Of a stretch of 64,000 nucleotides of DNA, positions 27,357-36,610 are shown in pieces (the stretch's first letter is position 1; each line of letters starts with the position of its first letter). The notes beneath the pieces are model-generated. The model had not been told where the DNA came from and did not search any database. It worked only from the letters and a program-made list of their open reading frames with translations. Source of the stretch: Lysobacter niastensis (GTDB lineage Bacteria > Pseudomonadota > Gammaproteobacteria > Xanthomonadales > Xanthomonadaceae); the NCBI RefSeq assembly GCF_015453285.1, contig NZ_JADLZT010000001.1, positions 530,042-594,041 of the forward strand, given 5' to 3'. Made by a program: the position numbers and the translations under genes.

Positions 27357-29582
27357 ATGGAGCCGATCGGGATGCCAGGCCAGGGAGGGCCGACCAGCGA
27401 GATCTACCGTTTCGACGACATCGTCGTCGACACCGCTGCGCATACCGTTCTGCGAGCGGGACAACCGCAGACCATAGAGCCCAAGGCCTTCGCGGTGTTG
27501 CTGGTGCTGCTGAGACGGCACGGTGAGCTGGTCCCGCGCGACGAACTGCTGGATGCGGTATGGGGACATCGCCACGTCACCCCGGGCGTCCTCACCCGGG
27601 TGATCGCGCAACTGCGGCACGTGCTCGGCGACGATTCGCAGCATCCCCGATACATCCAGACCCAGCATGCGCTCGGCTACCGCTTCATCGGCCTGCCGCG
27701 CCGCGACTCCGACTACCCCAATTCATCCGAAGCATCCGCGACATCCGTGAATGCGGACGACGAAGCCGTCGGCGAAACCGTGGTGGCGGTGAGGCAATCG
27801 GTTCCGGCGTCGCTGAAGCTGGCGGCCAACGAGCCCGTTCCCCCGGATGGGGGACGCGAGGCCGTGGAGGACGGCGCACGCCAGTTGCGGTCGCGCGCCT
27901 CGGCATGGGGACTGGTGGTCGCGCTGGGGCTGCTCGTGGCGCTGGGCGCATGGTGGTACACGCACCAGCGCCCGGAGCGTCCGGCCGAGGCCTCGATCGC
28001 GGTGCTGCCATTCAACAGCCTCAGCGACAACAAGGGCGACGGCTATTTCGCCGACGGCCTGGCGGTGGAAATGCACGATGCGCTGGCCGGCGTGCCGGGA
28101 CTGAAGGTGATCGCCGCGCCCACCGCGGGTGGCGGCCTCAAGGCGAAGGACGCCAAGGCGCTCGGTGCGGAGCTGGGCGTGGCGACGCTGCTCGACGCCA
28201 GCGTCCGTCGTGAAGGCGCGCGGGTCCGCATCAACGCGCGCCTGACCGACACGAACACCGGCTACACGCTGTGGACGCACAGCTACGACCGCGAGACCTC
28301 CGACGTATTCGCGATGCAGAGCGAGATCGCCAACGAGGTCGTGCAGGCGCTGCTGGGCGTGCTGCCCACCGGGGAAGGCAAGGACCTGGCGCGACGGCTG
28401 GCGCCGACGACCAGCGTTGCCGCCTACGACGCCTACCTGAAAGGCCGGCAGGAACTGCAGGAGCGCGGCGACAAGGCCGATGCCGACAGCGCCATCAATT
28501 ACTTCCGCGGCGCATTGGCGATCGATCCGGGCTTCGCCCGCGCGCAGGCCGGCATCTGCCGCGCCGAGATCACGCGCTTCGAGGGCGTGCGCGATGTCGC
28601 CGCGTTCGATCGCGCACAGGCGGCCTGCAAGCGCGCCGAGGCGATGGACCCGAGCCTGCGCGAGACCAGCCTGGCGCTGGGCGAGCTGCACCGCATCCGT
28701 GGCGAGGCCAGTCAGGCGATAGAACACTACACGCGGGCGCTGGAGGATCCGGCCCTGCGCGCCGACGCGTACATCGGCCTCGCGCAGTTGTCGAGCGCAC
28801 AGGGCCGCAACGTGCTCGCACTCGACTACTTCGAACGGGCCCGCAAGCTGCGCCCGCGCGACGCGCTGATCTATCGCGAGCGCGGCTACCACTACTACAC
28901 CAGCGGCGACGTTCCGGCGGCGATCGAGTCGTACAAGGTCGCGACCTCGCTGCAGCCGGACGATTACCGGCTGTGGAGTGGCCTCGGCGGGTTGTACCTG
29001 GCCAACGGCGACAGCGCACAGGCCAGTGCGGCGTTCGAGCGGTCGCTGCAGATCCGGCCGAACTACTCCGCGCTCAGCAACCTGGGCACGGTGAAATACG
29101 ACAGCGGCGCGTATGCGGAGGCAGCCGATCTCTACCGGCATGCGGTCGAGCTCGATCCCAGCGATTTCCGCCTGTGGGGCAACATCGGCGACGCGCTCGC
29201 CGCGTCGTCGGTCGACAAGGAAGAGGCCCGCGAGTACTACCGGCGTGCGGCGCAGCTGGCGGAACGCTACGTGCAGATACGCCCTGACGACGCGCAGGGT
29301 TTCGCCCAGCTCGGCTGGTACCGCGCGAACCTCGACGAGAAGGACAAGGCGCTGGCGATGCAGGGCAAGGCCGAAGCGCTGGCGACCGAGCGTGGCGAGG
29401 TGGCGTTCTGGGGCGCACAGACCATGGCGGTGCTCGGCGATGAGGCATCCGCTCGCGAATACCTCGAGAAGGCTTTCGCCGAAGGCATTCCCACCAAGCG
29501 CGTCGGCAACACGCCGGTGCTAAGGCGTCTGGAAGGAGAGGTCGCGGCCGTGTCCGGGCCAGCGCCAGCGAGCAAGCAGTGA
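27357..29582 (+). CDS. Membrane-bound winged-helix regulator with TolB-like and TPR domains (CadC-like)
   Basis: A 741-residue one-component regulator. The order is an OmpR/CadC-type winged helix (about residues 16-110, ending QTQHALGYRFIG), a linker, one membrane helix (about 182-201, WGLVVALGLLVALGAWWY), a TolB-like/FlgO-like domain (about 212-330, IAVLPFNSLSDNKGDGYFADGL) and roughly eight to nine TPR units (about 360-710). The DNA-binding part faces the cytoplasm, while the TolB-like and TPR parts face the periplasm, where they could sense envelope proteins or ligands. Such regulators are abundant in Xanthomonadaceae; the signal is unknown. The ATG at 27357 has AGG ahead; a TTG two codons earlier is an alternative. 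Confidence 0.85.
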   Translation: MEPIGMPGQGGPTSEIYRFDDIVVDTAAHTVLRAGQPQTIEPKAFAVLLVLLRRHGELVPRDELLDAVWGHRHVTPGVLTRVIAQLRHVLGDDSQHPRYIQTQHALGYRFIGLPRRDSDYPNSSEASATSVNADDEAVGETVVAVRQSVPASLKLAANEPVPPDGGREAVEDGARQLRSRASAWGLVVALGLLVALGAWWYTHQRPERPAEASIAVLPFNSLSDNKGDGYFADGLAVEMHDALAGVPGLKVIAAPTAGGGLKAKDAKALGAELGVATLLDASVRREGARVRINARLTDTNTGYTLWTHSYDRETSDVFAMQSEIANEVVQALLGVLPTGEGKDLARRLAPTTSVAAYDAYLKGRQELQERGDKADADSAINYFRGALAIDPGFARAQAGICRAEITRFEGVRDVAAFDRAQAACKRAEAMDPSLRETSLALGELHRIRGEASQAIEHYTRALEDPALRADAYIGLAQLSSAQGRNVLALDYFERARKLRPRDALIYRERGYHYYTSGDVPAAIESYKVATSLQPDDYRLWSGLGGLYLANGDSAQASAAFERSLQIRPNYSALSNLGTVKYDSGAYAEAADLYRHAVELDPSDFRLWGNIGDALAASSVDKEEAREYYRRAAQLAERYVQIRPDDAQGFAQLGWYRANLDEKDKALAMQGKAEALATERGEVAFWGAQTMAVLGDEASAREYLEKAFAEGIPTKRVGNTPVLRRLEGEVAAVSGPAPASKQ

Positions 29583-29625
29583 ATCAAGCCATCAAGGACA
29601 GGGGTCCAAAGCGCGAGGTCGCACC

Positions 29626-29919
29626 ATGCCTAGCATCATCATCAAGAGCGGCAACCCTCCCACGGCAACGCCCGACGAGCTCGAGGTAGAACCCGGAGAC
29701 GATATCGAGTTCACGGGAGACGTCGCCTTCACGATCGAGTTCACCAACGACTCGCCCGACAAGGGGGACCCCGCCAAGAAGCGGCATTCGGACAAGAAGA
29801 AGATCAAGATGAAGGCGAAGGACAACAAGACCGGCGGGAAGATGAAGTTCCCTTACACGATCAGGATCGGGGATGCGGCGGCCGATCCGGCCATCATCAT
29901 CAAGTCGTCGGCTTCCTGA
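29626..29919 (+). CDS. Small lysine-rich beta protein, unknown
   Basis: A 97-residue protein 43 bases downstream of the regulator, with GAGG seven bases before its ATG. It is low in Ala/Arg compared with its neighbours. It begins with SIIIKSGNP and ends with AIIIKSSAS, bracketing an acidic strand region ([15 protein letters not shown]) and a Lys-rich loop (about residues 50-72). The alternating pattern suggests a small beta-sandwich. There is no signal peptide. Its last 67 bases overlap the rnhB 3' end on the opposite strand. I do not recognise the family. The spacing suggests co-transcription with the regulator. Confidence 0.65.
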   Translation: MPSIIIKSGNPPTATPDELEVEPGDDIEFTGDVAFTIEFTNDSPDKGDPAKKRHSDKKKIKMKAKDNKTGGKMKFPYTIRIGDAAADPAIIIKSSAS

Positions 29920-30551
29920 GCGCACAGTCCTGCGGCGGCGCGCACCGGCGCGAAACTGCGCCGGTGCTGCTCGCATGGGCCATGCGCGGTGAGCGCGGCC
30001 AGGTGCGCCGGCGTCGAATAACCCTTGTGCTCGTCGAAGCCGTACTGCGGCCAGCGTGCGTGCAGGGCGAGCATGTGCCGGTCTCGGGCCACCTTGGCGA
30101 GGATCGAGGCGGCCATGATCGTGCGGTCGCGTGCATCTCCGCCGATCCACGCCTCAGCCGGGCAGGGGAGGCGCCGCGGAAGGCTGTTGCCGTCGATGCG
30201 CGCGATGTCGGCGCAGTGCGCGACGCCCGCGATGGCGCGCGCCATGCCGGCCATCGTCGCCTGGAAGATGTTGATGCGGTCGATCTCTTCGACCTCCACG
30301 AACTCGATGTGCCAGGCCAGCGCGCGCTCGACGATGCGATCGTAGAGCTGCTCGCGACGCGCGGCGTTGAGCTGCTTGGAGTCGTCCAGTCCGTTCACCG
30401 GCGTGCGCCCCGGCGCGAACACGACCGCTGCGACCACGACCGGGCCCGCCAGCGGACCGCGGCCGGCTTCGTCCACGCCGGCGATGCGCAACGTGCGCGG
30501 ATCGCGCGTGGCATCGATGCCGAGTTCGAGCTGGCCGCCATTCTCAGCCAC
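29853..30551 (-). CDS. rnhB: Ribonuclease HII
   Basis: RNase HII cleaves 5' to ribonucleotides embedded in DNA and degrades RNA-DNA hybrids. The 232-residue sequence carries the first catalytic pair in [15 protein letters not shown] (about residues 24-38). Further family blocks are [12 protein letters not shown], the [14 protein letters not shown] segment, a DGN block and [13 protein letters not shown]. The GTG at 30551 overlaps the lpxB stop by 8 bases, the usual lpxB-rnhB coupling. After the normal family end (HRRSFAPVR) the frame continues for about 28 residues (ending ASPILIV), overlapping the convergent 29626 gene; this tail is unusual. Confidence 0.93.
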   Translation of the reverse strand: MAENGGQLELGIDATRDPRTLRIAGVDEAGRGPLAGPVVVAAVVFAPGRTPVNGLDDSKQLNAARREQLYDRIVERALAWHIEFVEVEEIDRINIFQATMAGMARAIAGVAHCADIARIDGNSLPRRLPCPAEAWIGGDARDRTIMAASILAKVARDRHMLALHARWPQYGFDEHKGYSTPAHLAALTAHGPCEQHRRSFAPVRAAAGLCAQEADDLMMMAGSAAASPILIV

Positions 30552-31704
30552 GCGGCGTCTCCAGCAGTTCGGCCACGGCTTCGGCGGCGCGCGCGGACGC
30601 ATCGCGGCGCAGCTGCAGGTGCAGTTCGCGGTAGCGTGGCAGCAGTGCCTGCACCGCGCCCGGATCGCGCAGCCAGTGCAGCACGGCGCCGGACAACTTG
30701 CTTGGTTCGCAGTCGCCCTGCATCAGTTCGGGGACCAGCCGTTCGCCGGCCAGCACGTTGGGCAACGAATAGCTGTCGACCTTGAGCAGACCCAGGCCCT
30801 TCACCAGCGCATAGGTCGTCGGCGACACACGATAGGCGACCACCATCGGGCGCTTGGCCAGCATCGCCTCCAGCGTGGCCGTGCCGGATGCGAGCAGGAT
30901 CACGTCGCTCGCGGTCATCAGCATCCGTGCGCGCCCGACGAGTTCGCGCACTGCAGGCGCCAATGCTTCGCGATCGGGATGCGCGTTGAACACGCGCTTG
31001 AACGCGGCATGCGCGTGCATGTTCGCCATCGGCACGACGATCTGAAGCTGCGGCACCTGCGTCAGCGTGCGCGCGGCGGCGGCGAGGAATGTGGGCCCGA
31101 GCCGTTCGATCTCGCCGACCCGCGAGCCCGGGAGCAGCGCCAGCACCGGGCGCGATGAATCCAGGCCGAGTGTTTTGCGCGCGCCGATGACGTCGGGTTC
31201 GAGCGGCATCTCGTCGGCCAGTGGGTGTCCGACGAAGCGCGCGTCGATGCCGTGACGCGCATAGATGGCGGGCTCCATCGGAAACAGGCACAGCACGCGA
31301 TCGGCGCTGCGGCCGATCTTGCGGGCGCGGCCTTCGCGCCAGGCCCACACCGACGGACTGACGTAGTGGACGGTGCGGATGCCGCGCCGCTTCAACCACT
31401 TCTCCACGCCGAGGTTGAAGTCGGGCGCGTCGATGCCGATGAAGACGTCCGGCTTCCATGCCAGCAGGCGGTTGCGCAGTTCGCGCCGCAGCTTGAGCAG
31501 CCGGGGCAGGTGGCTCAGCACTTCCGACAGGCCCATCACGGCCAGCTCGGAGGCATCGAACCAGCTGTCGAAGCCGGCGGCGCGCATTGCATCGCCGCCG
31601 ATGCCGGCGAACTCGGCGTCCGGATAGCGCTCGCGCAGGGCCCCGACCAGACCGGCCCCGAGCAGGTCGCCGGAAGCTTCGCCAGCGACCAGCGCGATGC
31701 GCAT
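30544..31704 (-). CDS. lpxB: Lipid-A-disaccharide synthase
   Basis: LpxB joins UDP-2,3-diacylglucosamine and lipid X into the tetra-acylated disaccharide of lipid A at the inner face of the membrane. The 386-residue GT19 glycosyltransferase begins [13 protein letters not shown]. It shows [51 protein letters not shown] and the nucleotide-binding [21 protein letters not shown]. The ATG at 31704 fits the family start although no strong ribosome site is seen. lpxA lies 128 bases upstream, a larger gap than in E. coli, so a second promoter is possible. Confidence 0.95.
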   Translation of the reverse strand: MRIALVAGEASGDLLGAGLVGALRERYPDAEFAGIGGDAMRAAGFDSWFDASELAVMGLSEVLSHLPRLLKLRRELRNRLLAWKPDVFIGIDAPDFNLGVEKWLKRRGIRTVHYVSPSVWAWREGRARKIGRSADRVLCLFPMEPAIYARHGIDARFVGHPLADEMPLEPDVIGARKTLGLDSSRPVLALLPGSRVGEIERLGPTFLAAAARTLTQVPQLQIVVPMANMHAHAAFKRVFNAHPDREALAPAVRELVGRARMLMTASDVILLASGTATLEAMLAKRPMVVAYRVSPTTYALVKGLGLLKVDSYSLPNVLAGERLVPELMQGDCEPSKLSGAVLHWLRDPGAVQALLPRYRELHLQLRRDASARAAEAVAELLETPRG

Positions 31705-31832
31705 GGGGCGAGTCCGGGGTGGCGTCGGTGGGGCGGGACTCGTCAAGGGAGGCTCAGCGTGGCGGGGGCGTGGCTATTCTGCCCTCGCCGGACGGGGCGC
31801 GATAGGACGCGTCCCGCTCACGCCATCGCGGG

Positions 31833-32618
31833 TCAGCGCAGCAGCGGACGGTCGCCGGCGTCGATGAACTCGAGCACCGCTCGCACGTCCTCGCTGCCGC
31901 CGGCCAGTTCCACGAGCCTGGTGCGGGCCTCGTCGAGCGTGCCGCCGGACATGTACAGGGCGCGGTAGGCGCGCTTGATGGCGCTGATGCGATCGCTGTC
32001 GAAGCCGCGGCGCTTGAGGCCTTCGCTGTTGATGCCGCGCGGGCGGCCATAGCCTTCCTGCGCGACCATCACGAACGGCGGCACGTCGCCGTTGACGAAC
32101 GCGCCCATGCCCACGAACGCGTGCGCGCCGATGCGGCAGAACTGGTGGACGCCGGCGAACCCGGACAGGATCACGTGGTCGCCGACGCTGACGTGGCCGG
32201 CGAGGGTCGCGTTGTTGGAGAACACGCAGTGGCTGCCGACGATGCAGTCGTGCGCGACGTGCGTGTAGGCAAGGAACCAGTTGTCGTTGCCGATGCGGGT
32301 GATGCCGCCGCCGCTGCCGGTGCCGCGGTTGATCGTGCAGAACTCGCGGAACAGGTTGCGGTCGCCGATCACCAGTTCGACGCGCTCGCCCTCGTACTTC
32401 TTGTCCTGCGGCTCGCCGCCGATCGCGCAATGGCCGATGAAACGGTTGTCGCGGCCGATGCGGGTCGGGCCATGGACACTGCAATGCGGGCCGAAATGGG
32501 TGTTGTCGCCGACTTCGACTTCGCTGCCGATGTAGCAGAACGCGCCCACGTGCACGCCGGCGCCGAGCTTGGCGCCCGCTTCGACCACTGCGCTGGGATG
32601 GATGAACGCGCCCGCCAT
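31833..32618 (-). CDS. lpxA: UDP-N-acetylglucosamine O-acyltransferase LpxA
   Basis: LpxA adds a 3-hydroxyacyl chain from ACP to the 3-OH of UDP-GlcNAc, the first step of lipid A synthesis. The 261-residue protein is mostly left-handed beta-helix hexapeptide repeats (for example [20 protein letters not shown]). The catalytic His block is [20 protein letters not shown], and the C-terminal helical part contains [20 protein letters not shown]. Start at 32618, two bases after the fabZ stop, indicating coupled translation. Confidence 0.96.
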   Translation of the reverse strand: MAGAFIHPSAVVEAGAKLGAGVHVGAFCYIGSEVEVGDNTHFGPHCSVHGPTRIGRDNRFIGHCAIGGEPQDKKYEGERVELVIGDRNLFREFCTINRGTGSGGGITRIGNDNWFLAYTHVAHDCIVGSHCVFSNNATLAGHVSVGDHVILSGFAGVHQFCRIGAHAFVGMGAFVNGDVPPFVMVAQEGYGRPRGINSEGLKRRGFDSDRISAIKRAYRALYMSGGTLDEARTRLVELAGGSEDVRAVLEFIDAGDRPLLR

Positions 32619-32620
32619 GG

Positions 32621-33076
32621 TCAGGACTTGACCTCTGCGCAGAGGATTTCGGCGCACGCGGCCTGCTCGCCATTGACGCGGGCGACGCCGGTGTACATCG
32701 CCATGTTGCGGATCACGCGCTTGAGCGTAACCTCGAGGTCGAGGCGATCGCCCGGGACGACCATGCGCGAGAACTTGGCGCCGTCGATCTTGACCAGGTA
32801 GAAGAGCTTGCCGTTGAGCCCGGACTCGTTGGACAGCTGGGTCAGGATGCCGCCGGCCTGTGCCAGCGCTTCGATCACCAGCACGCCCGGCATGACCGGG
32901 TGACCCGGGAAGTGGCCGTTGAAGAACGGCTCGTTGATCGTGACGTTCTTGTAGGCGAGCACGCGCTTGTGCGCCTCGAACTCGACCACGCGATCGACGA
33001 GCAGGAACGGGTAACGATGCGGCAGCAGCGACTGGATCGCGGTGACGTCGAGCGGGAGTTGCGGGGTATTGCTCAT
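32621..33076 (-). CDS. fabZ: (3R)-hydroxyacyl-ACP dehydratase FabZ
   Basis: FabZ dehydrates 3-hydroxyacyl-ACP to trans-2-enoyl-ACP, competing with LpxA and LpxD for the same hydroxyacyl-ACP pool. The 151-residue hot-dog fold carries the catalytic H55 in [25 protein letters not shown] sequence (starting near residue 53) and E69. [14 protein letters not shown] (17-30) is the N-terminal signature. Its ATG overlaps the lpxD stop by one base (TAATG), consistent with the coupled lpxD-fabZ-lpxA operon. Confidence 0.96.
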   Translation of the reverse strand: MSNTPQLPLDVTAIQSLLPHRYPFLLVDRVVEFEAHKRVLAYKNVTINEPFFNGHFPGHPVMPGVLVIEALAQAGGILTQLSNESGLNGKLFYLVKIDGAKFSRMVVPGDRLDLEVTLKRVIRNMAMYTGVARVNGEQAACAEILCAEVKS

Positions 33077-34095
33077 TATTGATCCTTGTCTGCAGCGTTG
33101 ATGCGCCTGGCCAGCGCATCGAGCTGCTTGAAACGGGCGGCGTTCTTGCGCCAGCTGCGATTGTCCATCAACGGCGTGCCCGAGGAGTACTCACCGGGTT
33201 CGCGGATCGAACTGGTGACCAGGCTCATGGCGGTAACCACGACCTTGTCGCAGATCTCGAGGTGGCCGAGCACGCCGGCCGCACCGCCTATGAGGCAGTA
33301 ACGACCGATGCGCGCGCTACCGGCCGCTGCCGAGCAACCCGCCATCGCCGTATGCGCGCCGATGTGGACGTTGTGGCCGATCTGGATCTGGTTGTCGAGG
33401 CGGACATCTTCCTCGAGCACGGTGTCGTCGATCGCGCCGCGATCGATCGTGGTGTTGGCACCGATCTCGCAGTCGTCGCCGACCACCACGCCGCCGAGTT
33501 GCGGGACGTTGAGCCAATGGCCGGCTTCCATCGCCAGACCGAAGCCGGCGGCGCCGAGCACGGCGCCCGGATGCACGACCACGCGCTGGCCCAGGCGCAC
33601 GCGTGCGACCAGGGTGACGCGGGCGATCAGCTCACTACCCGCGCCGACGACGCAATCCTCGCCGATAACGCAGCCGGGACCGACGATGGCGCCGGCTTCG
33701 ACGCGGCTGCGCGCGCCGATGCTGACGTGGGGCCCGACGTGGGCGGACGGATCGACGTGAGTAGCGGCATCGACGACGGCCGACGGATGGATGCCCGCTT
33801 CGCGAAGCGGCCGCGGTTCGAACAACGCCGCCATCTTGGCGAAGGCGACGTAAGGATCGCGGGCGATCAGCGCGGTGCCGGCGTAGCCTTCGGCATCGTC
33901 GGTGCGCATGACGACGACGCCGGCCTGGCTGGCGGCCAGCTGATTGCGGTACTTCGGATTGGCCAGGAACGCCAGCTGTCCGGCGTCTGCACGCGCCAGC
34001 GTGCCGACGCCATGCACCCGCGCCGCGCCGTCGCCGCGGACTTCGAGCGCGAAACGCTCGGCGAGTTCTACGGCGGCGAACGAAACCTGTGACAC
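33076..34095 (-). CDS. lpxD: UDP-3-O-acylglucosamine N-acyltransferase LpxD
   Basis: LpxD transfers the second hydroxyacyl chain to the 2-amino group of UDP-3-O-acylglucosamine. The 339-residue protein has an N-terminal uridine-binding domain (about 1-100, [15 protein letters not shown]), then hexapeptide-repeat beta-helix with the catalytic His in [16 protein letters not shown], and a C-terminal helix ([18 protein letters not shown]). The GTG at 34095 gives the family start [15 protein letters not shown]. It follows bamA after only 23 bases; the chaperone gene skp, found between them in E. coli, is absent. Confidence 0.95.
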   Translation of the reverse strand: MSQVSFAAVELAERFALEVRGDGAARVHGVGTLARADAGQLAFLANPKYRNQLAASQAGVVVMRTDDAEGYAGTALIARDPYVAFAKMAALFEPRPLREAGIHPSAVVDAATHVDPSAHVGPHVSIGARSRVEAGAIVGPGCVIGEDCVVGAGSELIARVTLVARVRLGQRVVVHPGAVLGAAGFGLAMEAGHWLNVPQLGGVVVGDDCEIGANTTIDRGAIDDTVLEEDVRLDNQIQIGHNVHIGAHTAMAGCSAAAGSARIGRYCLIGGAAGVLGHLEICDKVVVTAMSLVTSSIREPGEYSSGTPLMDNRSWRKNAARFKQLDALARRINAADKDQ

Positions 34096-34118
34096 GGGAT
34101 GCCTGTGCGTTGCCGGAC

Positions 34119-36518
34119 TTAGAACGATCCGCCGAAGGTGAACTGCAGGCGTTCGATCTCGTCGCCGTCTTCCTTGCGCAGCGGGAAGGCGTAGCTGATC
34201 GAGATCGGGCCCATCGGCGAGCGCCACATCAGTGCCAGGCCGGTTGAGGTCCGCAGTTCGCTGGCTTCCCAGTTGTCGATGCCGTCGTACACGTTACCGA
34301 TGTCGAAGAACGTCGAGATACGTGCTGCCGGCGTGTCGAGCAGGGTGGGGAAATACATCTCAAGCGAGCCGACCGTCTTCAGCGAGCCGCCGATCGGCTG
34401 CGTGAAGGTGCTGGTTGGGGTCGCTACGTCGCGCGGACCCAGCGTGTTGTCGGTGAAGCCGCGGACCGAGCGCACGCCACCGGCGTAGAAGTTCTCGTAG
34501 AACGGCAGGCCGTCGGCGGTCACCACTCGGGTGGTGCCGTCCGGGTTGGTCAGCACGCGCGAGACCGGATCGTCGTAGTTGTCGCCGTAGCCGAGCTCGG
34601 TGCGGGTGTTGAGCACCAGGTGGCGGTTCAGCGGCCAGAAGCGCGAGTAGTTGTAGTTGAGCTTGTAGTACTCGACCGTCGAGCCGGGCAGGGTGATTTC
34701 CGCCGAGACGCGCTGGATGCTGCCGCGCGTCGGCGTCAGGAAGTTGTCCACCGCCTGGCGCGCCCAGCCCAGTTCCAGGCGCCAGGCATGGAACGTGCGC
34801 TGGCCGAGCGCGTCGATGTAGTCGACGATGCTCTGCGGCGTCGAGCCGCGGAAGGCCAGGATCTCGTTGCTGTCGATGCCGAGCATGGCCGACACGGAGT
34901 CGGTCTCGGTGATCGGCAGGCCCAGGATCATCTGCCCCGCGCCGCTGGTGCTGGTGTACTGCGCGGTGTTGTAGTCGGAGTTGTCGAACTCGCGCCACCA
35001 CAGGTTGTAACCCAGCGATACACCGTTGTCGGTGAAGTACGGGTTCATGTACGAGAAGTCGTAGCGCTGCAGGTAATCGCTGCGCTGCGCCTGCACCGAG
35101 ATGCGGTTGCCGGTGCCGAGGAAGTTGCTCTGCGACAGCTGGATCTGCGCGGTCAGGCCCGACAGCTGCGAGAAGCCGAGGCCGAACACGAAGCTGCCCG
35201 AGGTGGTTTCCTTGACGTTGTAGACCACGTCGACTTCGTCGGCGCTGCCGGAGACGGGCTGCGTCTCGACGTCGACGGTCTCGAAGTAGCCCAGGCCCTG
35301 CAGGCGGATCTTGGAACGGTCGATGGCCGCCTGCGAGTACCAGGAACCTTCGAACTGGCGCAGCTCGCGGCGCAGGACTTCGTCGCTGGTGCGGTTGTTG
35401 CCCTTCAGGACGATGCGGCGCACGTTGACTCGCGGGCCGGGTACCACCTGCATGTTGATGCCGACAGTCTTGCTGGCCTTGTCGACGTCCGGGATCGGGT
35501 TCACCTGCGCGAACGCGTAGCCGATGTTGGCCAGGCGCGCGGTGATTGCCTCGGAGCTGATCTCCAGCAGGCGGCGCGAGAAGATCTGGTCGGGCTTGAC
35601 CAGCACCAGCTTCTCGATCTGTTCCTTCGGCAGGATCGTGTCGCCGGTGACCTGCACCGTCGACACCTTGTACTGGTCGCCTTCGCTGATGCCGGCGGTG
35701 ATGAACATGTCCTGGCGGTCAGGGCTCATCGCGACCTGGGTCGAGTCGATGCTGAAATCGACGTAGCCGCGGTCGAGGTACCAGGAGTTGAGCTTTTCGA
35801 GGTCGCCGGAGAGCTTCTCGCGCGAGTACTGGTCGTCGCGGCGGTACCAGCTCAGCCAGTTGTGTTCGGCCGACTCCCACGAGTCCAGGATCGGCTCCTG
35901 CTCGAACTTCTCGTTGCCGATCAGGTTGATGTGGCGGATCTTGGCCGCCTTGCCTTCCTTGATGGCGATGGTGACGTCGACGCGGTTGCGGTCCAGGCGC
36001 GACACCGAAGGCGTCAGCTCGACGTTGTACTTGCCGCGGTTCTGGTACTGGCGGGTCAGTTCCTGGGTAACGCGGTCAAGGCTCAGGCGGTCGAAGGTCT
36101 CGCCCTCGGCCAGTCCGATGTCCTTCAGGCCCTTCATCAGGTCCTCGGTCTTGAGGTCCTTGTTGCCGGTGATGGTGAGCTTGTTGATCGCCGGACGCTC
36201 GGTCAGCGTGACGATCAGGATGCCGCCCTGGCGATCGATCTGGACGTCTTCGAAGAAGCCGGTCTTGTACAGCGAGCGGATGGCTTCGCCAGTGCGCGCC
36301 TGGTCGACGGTGTCGCCGCGCTCGATCGGCAGGTAGGTGAAGACCGTACCGGCGGAAATGCGCTGCAGGCCGTCGACACGGATGTCGGTGACGGTGAAAG
36401 GCTCGATCGCCCCCTGAGTGACCGCCGACTGGGCCCAGACGGGAAGCGCCGGGGCCGAGACAAGGGCCGAGGCGAGGGCAAGGGCGAGCAGGCGGCGAGA
36501 AGGGTGTCGCGTCATCAT
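34119..36518 (-). CDS. bamA: Outer membrane protein assembly factor BamA
   Basis: BamA is the catalytic pore of the machine that folds beta-barrels into the outer membrane. It has 799 residues with a signal peptide (about 1-26, cleaved after PVWAQ). Five POTRA domains follow to about residue 430 (first one FTVTDIRVDGLQRISAGTVF), then a 16-stranded Omp85 barrel. The barrel shows the conserved YYNFYAGG-like lid segment (FYENFYAGGVRSVRGF) and ends in an aromatic residue (FTFGGSF), the outer-membrane targeting signature. Two adjacent ATG codons (36518, 36515) are possible starts. It lies downstream of rseP as is standard. Confidence 0.96.
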   Translation of the reverse strand: MMTRHPSRRLLALALASALVSAPALPVWAQSAVTQGAIEPFTVTDIRVDGLQRISAGTVFTYLPIERGDTVDQARTGEAIRSLYKTGFFEDVQIDRQGGILIVTLTERPAINKLTITGNKDLKTEDLMKGLKDIGLAEGETFDRLSLDRVTQELTRQYQNRGKYNVELTPSVSRLDRNRVDVTIAIKEGKAAKIRHINLIGNEKFEQEPILDSWESAEHNWLSWYRRDDQYSREKLSGDLEKLNSWYLDRGYVDFSIDSTQVAMSPDRQDMFITAGISEGDQYKVSTVQVTGDTILPKEQIEKLVLVKPDQIFSRRLLEISSEAITARLANIGYAFAQVNPIPDVDKASKTVGINMQVVPGPRVNVRRIVLKGNNRTSDEVLRRELRQFEGSWYSQAAIDRSKIRLQGLGYFETVDVETQPVSGSADEVDVVYNVKETTSGSFVFGLGFSQLSGLTAQIQLSQSNFLGTGNRISVQAQRSDYLQRYDFSYMNPYFTDNGVSLGYNLWWREFDNSDYNTAQYTSTSGAGQMILGLPITETDSVSAMLGIDSNEILAFRGSTPQSIVDYIDALGQRTFHAWRLELGWARQAVDNFLTPTRGSIQRVSAEITLPGSTVEYYKLNYNYSRFWPLNRHLVLNTRTELGYGDNYDDPVSRVLTNPDGTTRVVTADGLPFYENFYAGGVRSVRGFTDNTLGPRDVATPTSTFTQPIGGSLKTVGSLEMYFPTLLDTPAARISTFFDIGNVYDGIDNWEASELRTSTGLALMWRSPMGPISISYAFPLRKEDGDEIERLQFTFGGSF

Positions 36519-36610
36519 CACGTCCGGTTGGGATTCTTTTTTGCCTGGCGCGGGTCGGGCCAGCGCGGGGCTTGTGTTCGAGACGTCCTGTCTCCGTGGC
36601 AAGGCCGGCA

